Assembly (NCBI GenBank): GCA_016869975.1 | Contig: VGCZ01000001.1 | Span: 62,001 to 126,000 of the forward strand | Direction of reading: 5' to 3' | DNA length: 64,000 nt | Origin: Alphaproteobacteria bacterium | Lineage (GTDB): Bacteria > Pseudomonadota > Alphaproteobacteria > Reyranellales > Reyranellaceae | Shown: positions 60,073 through 64,000 of the stretch, one piece after another | Layout of the letters: the number at the start of each line of letters is the position of its first letter | How positions within the stretch are numbered: the stretch's first letter is position 1 | Made by a program: the position numbers and the translations under genes | Notes under the pieces: generated by a model | The model's database searches: none | What the model saw: only the letters and a program-made list of their open reading frames with translations | What the model was told of the DNA's origin: nothing

Positions 60073-61653
60073 ATGAAACTGGGACGCATCATCGCGGCGA
60101 CGGCGATAGCCATGTCGCTGGCGATGCCGCTGGCGCAGGCCAAGACCCTGCGCTGGGCCAGTGTCGGCGACGCGCTGACGCTCGATCCGCATTCGCAGAA
60201 CGAGGGCCCCACCGGGGCGATGTCGCAGCACATCTACGATCCACTGATCCAGCGCGATCCGCAGCTGCGCAAGGTGCCCAACCTGGCGCTGTCGTGGAAG
60301 CCGCTCGAGGGCGACGCCTGGGAGTTCAAGCTGCGGCCCGACGTGAAGTTCAGCGACGGCACGCCGTTCACCGCCGAGGACGTGGTCTTCAGCATCAACC
60401 GCGCGCTGGCGCCGAGCTCGGACTTCAAGACCTACATCGCCTCGATCAAGGAGGTGAAGGCGATCGATCCGCTGACCGTGGTGATCCACACCAACGGGCC
60501 CAACCCGATCCTGCCCGACCAGCTCACCAGCATCTACATCATGTCCAAGGCCTGGGCGGAGAAGAATAACGTCGTCAAGCCGGCCAGCTACAAGGACAAG
60601 GAAGAGACCTTCGCGGTGCGCAACGCCATGGGCACCGGACCGTTCACGGTCAAGCAGCGCGACCCCGACGTGAAGACCGTGCTGGTCAAGAATCCCAATT
60701 ACTGGGGCAAGGCGCAGTTCCCCAACTATCCCGATGAGGTCGTCTACACGCCGATCAAGGAGCCCTCGACGCGCGTCGCCGCCTTGATCTCCGGCCAGAT
60801 CGACTTCCTGCTCGACGCGCCGTTGCAGGATATCGGCCGCATCAAGGCCACCGCCGGCCTGAAGACGCTGGAGACGGCGCAGGTGCGCTCGATCTTCTTC
60901 GGGCTGGACGTCGGCTCGCCCGAGCTGAAGTACAGCGACGTGAAGGGCAAGAACCCCTTCGCCGACGCCCGCGTGCGCGAGGCGATGTACAAGGCGATCG
61001 ATATCGGCGCCATCCGCAGCAAGGTCATGCGCGGCTTCGCGGCGCCCGCCGGTATCATCACGCCCTCGGCGGTGCATGGCTGGACCAAGGAACTCGACCA
61101 GCGCCCGGCACTCGACATCGCCGGCGCTAAGAAGCTGATGGCCGACGCCGGCTATCCCAACGGCTTCAAGGTCACGCTCGACTGCCCCAACGACCGCTAC
61201 AACAACGACGAGGCGATCTGCCAGGCGGCGGTCGGCATGCTGGCGCAGATCGGCATCACCATCGATCTGCAGGCGCGGTCCAAGACGCTGCACTTCCCCA
61301 AGCTGCAGAAGAAGGACAGCAGCTTCTACCTGCTGGGCTGGGGCGTGCCGACGCTCGACTCGCATTACGTCTTCTCGTTCCTCTACCAGACGCACGACGG
61401 CAAGGCGAACGGCGCCTGGAACTTCACCGGCCTGTCGAACAAGGCGCTCGACGACCTCGTGGTGGCGATGTCGAAGGAGACCGACGCCGCCAAGCGCGAC
61501 AAGATGATCGCCGAGGCGTGGAAGCTGGCGCGCGGCTCGAACGCCTACCTGCCGCTGCACCACCAGGTGATCGTCTGGTCGATGAGCGATAAGGTGACGA
61601 CGCCGATCTTCGCCACCGACTCGCCGAACTTCAAATACGCCGTGATGAAGTAG
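60073..61653 (+). CDS. ABC transporter substrate-binding protein, family 5
   Basis: The 526-residue protein has a signal peptide (residues 1-23, ending AQA), then the DppA/OppA-type fold: LTLDPHSQNEGPTG, the binding-core LALSWKPLEGDAWEFKLRPD, FSDGTPFTAEDVVFSINRAL and TGPFTVKQRDPD. It binds peptides or similar compounds in the periplasm. No permease or ATPase gene follows, so the partners lie elsewhere. GGAGACCC lies before the ATG. A strong terminator follows. Confidence 0.93.
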   Translation: MKLGRIIAATAIAMSLAMPLAQAKTLRWASVGDALTLDPHSQNEGPTGAMSQHIYDPLIQRDPQLRKVPNLALSWKPLEGDAWEFKLRPDVKFSDGTPFTAEDVVFSINRALAPSSDFKTYIASIKEVKAIDPLTVVIHTNGPNPILPDQLTSIYIMSKAWAEKNNVVKPASYKDKEETFAVRNAMGTGPFTVKQRDPDVKTVLVKNPNYWGKAQFPNYPDEVVYTPIKEPSTRVAALISGQIDFLLDAPLQDIGRIKATAGLKTLETAQVRSIFFGLDVGSPELKYSDVKGKNPFADARVREAMYKAIDIGAIRSKVMRGFAAPAGIITPSAVHGWTKELDQRPALDIAGAKKLMADAGYPNGFKVTLDCPNDRYNNDEAICQAAVGMLAQIGITIDLQARSKTLHFPKLQKKDSSFYLLGWGVPTLDSHYVFSFLYQTHDGKANGAWNFTGLSNKALDDLVVAMSKETDAAKRDKMIAEAWKLARGSNAYLPLHHQVIVWSMSDKVTTPIFATDSPNFKYAVMK

Positions 61654-61675
61654 CCCTTCGTCTGCGGCTGAAGCG

Positions 61676-61708
61676 CGCCCGCCCCTTTCGGGGCGGGCGT
61701 TTTTCTTT
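61676..61708 (+). terminator. intrinsic terminator after the binding protein
   Basis: CGCCCGCCCC (61676-61685) pairs with GGGGCGGGCG (61690-61699) across TTTC and is followed by TTTTTCTTT. It lies 23 bp after the stop codon and separates this gene from the convergent esterase. Confidence 0.93.
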
Positions 61709-61716
61709 GGGACCGC

Positions 61717-62565
61717 TCAGTTCGGCAGCCTGAAGCGCATGAAGAATTCCCAGCTCGCGATAGTCAGGTCGATCTGATTGGTCCGCGGCCAGACATGGTC
61801 GACGCCGAGCATCCTGACGTAGCGCACCTCGCTGCCATCGCGGCAGGGTGCGGACAGCTCGACCAGCAGGTCGGGCGCGGATGGCGGCCGCCGCGCCGCA
61901 GGGCAATCGTTCAGCGCGCGCCATTTGTCGATGATCGTGCGATGCGAGTCGGCGACAAAGGTGCCGTTGCCTTCGACCGGCGTGACCGGATCGCGATCGC
62001 CGGCGCTGATCAGGATCGGCATCCCGCGAACACCTCGTCCATAAGCCGGCGGCAGGCCGCCGGCGCTGGCGGAGATCGCGGCGATACGGCCCGAAAGCTC
62101 GATGCCCAGCCGATGCGCCATCGCACCGCCGCTGGAGAAGCCAGCGACATAGACGCGGCGGCGGTCGATCGCGCTCAGTCGCGCGACGTCGTCGATCATC
62201 GCGGCGACGAAACCCACATCGTCGCTTGATGTGACGTTGCTGGCGGCGCGATGGCCGCCGTGGTTCCAGGTGCGGAAGTTCTTGTCGCTCACCGGCTCGT
62301 TGGCGCGCAAGGTCGGTGCGTCCGGCCCCGCGATGATGAAGTCGCGGCTGTCGGCCCAATGCTCCCAGCCGTAGCGCCGCACGTCGTTGCGGCCATCGGC
62401 CGTCGCGCCATGCAGCATGATGATCAGCGGCGCGCCGGGCTTCACGGTCGCCGGCACGTGCAAGTAGTAGGTGCGCTCGACGCCGTTGACGACGAGGCGC
62501 CGCATCTCGCCGGCCTGGGCGGGCCATGCGGTGAGCAGACTCAACAGGACCAGAAGAACACGCAT
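61717..62565 (-). CDS. PHB depolymerase-type esterase, secreted
   Basis: The 282-residue protein has a signal peptide (MRVLLVLLSLLTAWPAQAGE, cleaved about residue 19). It shows the alpha/beta-hydrolase layout of the LpqC/PHB depolymerase esterase group: LIIMLHGATADGR with the oxyanion hole, the nucleophile elbow GFSSGGAMAHRLG, the acid in ISAGDRDPVTPVEG and the His in GVDHVWPRTNQ. The start is taken at ATG 62565. Substrate unknown. It converges on the terminator of the binding protein gene. Confidence 0.88.
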   Translation of the reverse strand: MRVLLVLLSLLTAWPAQAGEMRRLVVNGVERTYYLHVPATVKPGAPLIIMLHGATADGRNDVRRYGWEHWADSRDFIIAGPDAPTLRANEPVSDKNFRTWNHGGHRAASNVTSSDDVGFVAAMIDDVARLSAIDRRRVYVAGFSSGGAMAHRLGIELSGRIAAISASAGGLPPAYGRGVRGMPILISAGDRDPVTPVEGNGTFVADSHRTIIDKWRALNDCPAARRPPSAPDLLVELSAPCRDGSEVRYVRMLGVDHVWPRTNQIDLTIASWEFFMRFRLPN

Positions 62566-62703
62566 CGACGCACCCCGGTGTTCCGCATCGACATCCTGCC
62601 TCAATCCGGCCGTGGCGCAACGACCCTCGAAGTTTCCCGCCCCTTACGTCGCGCGAGCGGCGTCGATACACTCGCCGGAGTCCTGGCGTTCGAGGAGATC
62701 CGC

Positions 62704-63558
62704 ATGACCGGCCTCGCTACCGCGCGCGGCGAGAGCGCGCCGCCTCCGGCCGCGCTCGATCTGCGGCCGCTGGCCGATACCTTCGGCGTCGAGGTGCGCG
62801 GCGTCGATCTTTCCCGGCCGATCGATCCCGCCAGCGGCGCGGCGCTCGCCGCCGCCTTCGAGCGCCATCGCCTGCTGCTGCTGCGCGACCAGACGCTGTC
62901 GCCGGAACGCCAGGCGGCGTTCGCTCGACTGTTCGGCACTATCGCCATCCGCGCCGACTACGATTCTGCGCCCAATCGCGACGCCGATACGCAATACGTC
63001 TCCAACACCCGCGACGACGGCATTCTCGGCACCGGCGAGCTCGACTTCCACAGCGACCAGCTCTTCTTGCCCGATCCGCTCAAGGCGCTGATGCTCTACG
63101 GCATCGAGATCCCGGCCGAGGGTGGCGACACCCACTTCGTCGATTCCTGCGCGGCGCTGGAGCGCATGCCGGCCGCGTTGCGCGATTGCGCCCGCACGCT
63201 CTCCTGCCTGCACGCCTACGATTTCAAGGCCGACTACACCCAGCGCATGGACCACGCCGCCGGCGATGCCAACGCCCGCAACGCCGTCCACCCCATGCTC
63301 TATCGCGACGACGCCGGCCGCGAAGCGCTCTGGGTCAATCACCTCACCACGGTGCGGGTAGAGGGCACGACGCCCCAGGAGAGCAAGGCGTTGATCGCCG
63401 AGACGCGGCGCTGCCTCTACGGCGAGGAACGCCTGATCTACCGCCACAAGTGGCGCGTCGGCGACATCCTGGTCTGGAACAACCGCCTGCTGCAGCACGC
63501 CCGCACGCCGTTCGATCCCGCTCAGCCGCGCACCCTGCGGCGCACGCCGATCATATGA
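62704..63558 (+). CDS. TauD/TfdA-family 2-oxoglutarate dioxygenase
   Basis: The 284-residue protein has the iron ligands His116 and Asp118 in FHSDQLF and the distal His265 in LLQHARTPFD, with the 2-oxoglutarate arginine in PRTLRRTP. The opening LRPLADTFGVEVRGVDLSRP is the family mark. It hydroxylates an organic sulfonate, acid or related compound. The next SDR gene overlaps its stop codon (ATGA), so they form one unit. Confidence 0.92.
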   Translation: MTGLATARGESAPPPAALDLRPLADTFGVEVRGVDLSRPIDPASGAALAAAFERHRLLLLRDQTLSPERQAAFARLFGTIAIRADYDSAPNRDADTQYVSNTRDDGILGTGELDFHSDQLFLPDPLKALMLYGIEIPAEGGDTHFVDSCAALERMPAALRDCARTLSCLHAYDFKADYTQRMDHAAGDANARNAVHPMLYRDDAGREALWVNHLTTVRVEGTTPQESKALIAETRRCLYGEERLIYRHKWRVGDILVWNNRLLQHARTPFDPAQPRTLRRTPII

Positions 63559-64000
63559 GCGGCATGCGTCGCGTCGCCCTGATCACGGGCGGCGCCCAGG
63601 GTATCGGCCGCGCCAGCGCCGCGCGCCTGATCGCGCAGGGCTTCGACGTCGCCCTGGCCGATATCCAGGCCGAGCGCGTCGCGGCTACCGCCAGCGAGCT
63701 GGGGCAGAACGGCGCGCGCGTCGCGGGCTTCACCGCCGATGTCGGCGACGCGGCCGCCGTCGAGCGTTTGCGCGCCGCGGTCGAGGACGCTTTCGGCCGC
63801 ATCGACGCGCTGGTGCATGTCGCCGGCGGCGCCGGCCCGCGCAACGTGCAGCAGATCGACGAGATCGAGCCCGATCTGTGGGACCAGGTCATCGATCTCA
63901 ACCTGCGCTCGGCCTATCTGATGGCGCGCGCCGTGGTGCCGGGCATGCGCACGCGCCGTCACGGCCGCATCGTGCTGATGTCCAGCACCATCGCGCGCGG
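63555..64000 (+). CDS. short-chain dehydrogenase, truncated by the window end
   Basis: At least 148 residues are present: ALITGGAQGIGRASAARLIA (Rossmann cofactor motif), VALADIQAERV, LVHVAGGAG (the NAG-type motif is changed to VAG) and the strand IVLMSSTIARG. The catalytic Tyr and Lys would follow beyond the edge. It starts at ATG 63555, overlapping the dioxygenase stop. Confidence 0.88.
   Translation, partial: MSGMRRVALITGGAQGIGRASAARLIAQGFDVALADIQAERVAATASELGQNGARVAGFTADVGDAAAVERLRAAVEDAFGRIDALVHVAGGAGPRNVQQIDEIEPDLWDQVIDLNLRSAYLMARAVVPGMRTRRHGRIVLMSSTIAR

Overview
The window is about two-thirds G+C by eye. It has GC-rich codon third positions and gene blocks typical of Alphaproteobacteria: dnaB, alr, radA, cvpA, purF in one line; der, bamB and a YfgM-like gene; surA, pdxA, rsmA; and pepA, holC. 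A chromosome of an environmental Rhodospirillales- or Reyranella-like alphaproteobacterium fits best. The order-level guess is inference.

Layout: (1) 1-8.2 kb: argC behind a leader that carries Arg-rich small reading frames and an intrinsic terminator, then ndk, an ABC-F ATPase, an MFS/HAD pair, three tandem paralogous secreted mini-proteins and a cyclase-family hydrolase. (2) 8.2-20.5 kb: a putative small metallopeptidase, holC-pepA, surA-pdxA-rsmA, an envelope glycan/lipid group (GtrA-like, FAD oxidoreductase, STT3-like membrane protein), then a PlsC-like acyltransferase and cyclopropane fatty acid synthase downstream of a promoter with a palindrome in its spacer. (3) 20.5-30 kb: dnaB, a MESH1-like HD hydrolase, alr, mlaE-mlaF, radA, cvpA, purF and an SDR. 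(4) 30-37.7 kb: small accessory genes, der, bamB, yfgM-like and small glycine-zipper lipoproteins. (5) 38.2-45.1 kb: a respiratory nitrate reductase operon (narG-narH-narJ-narI-ppiC-hypothetical) in which the N-terminal half of narG is missing. It is replaced at the breakpoint by the tail of an ankyrin-repeat gene on the other strand. (6) 45-56.5 kb: PPK2 behind a perfect FNR-type box, a Baeyer-Villiger-type monooxygenase, a class III CoA transferase, an LLM flavoenzyme, a DevBCA-type exporter and a molybdopterin oxidoreductase. (7) 56.5-64 kb: yffB, an isolated phage terminase pair with a frameshifted large subunit, a secreted protein, a peptide-type binding protein, an esterase, a TauD-type dioxygenase and a truncated SDR.

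Two families of short intergenic palindromes are scattered through the window. One is about 67 bp with GTCAT...ATGAC ends. The other is a REP-like hairpin of the CTTCTCCCC...GGGGAGAAG type. One copy of the first family overlaps the der start codon. The most interesting points are the possible arginine attenuator in front of argC, the broken nar operon with its ankyrin remnant and nearby FNR site, the palindrome-in-spacer promoters, the tandem secreted mini-protein family and the orphan terminase genes. I found no tRNA, rRNA, CRISPR array or intact insertion sequence.
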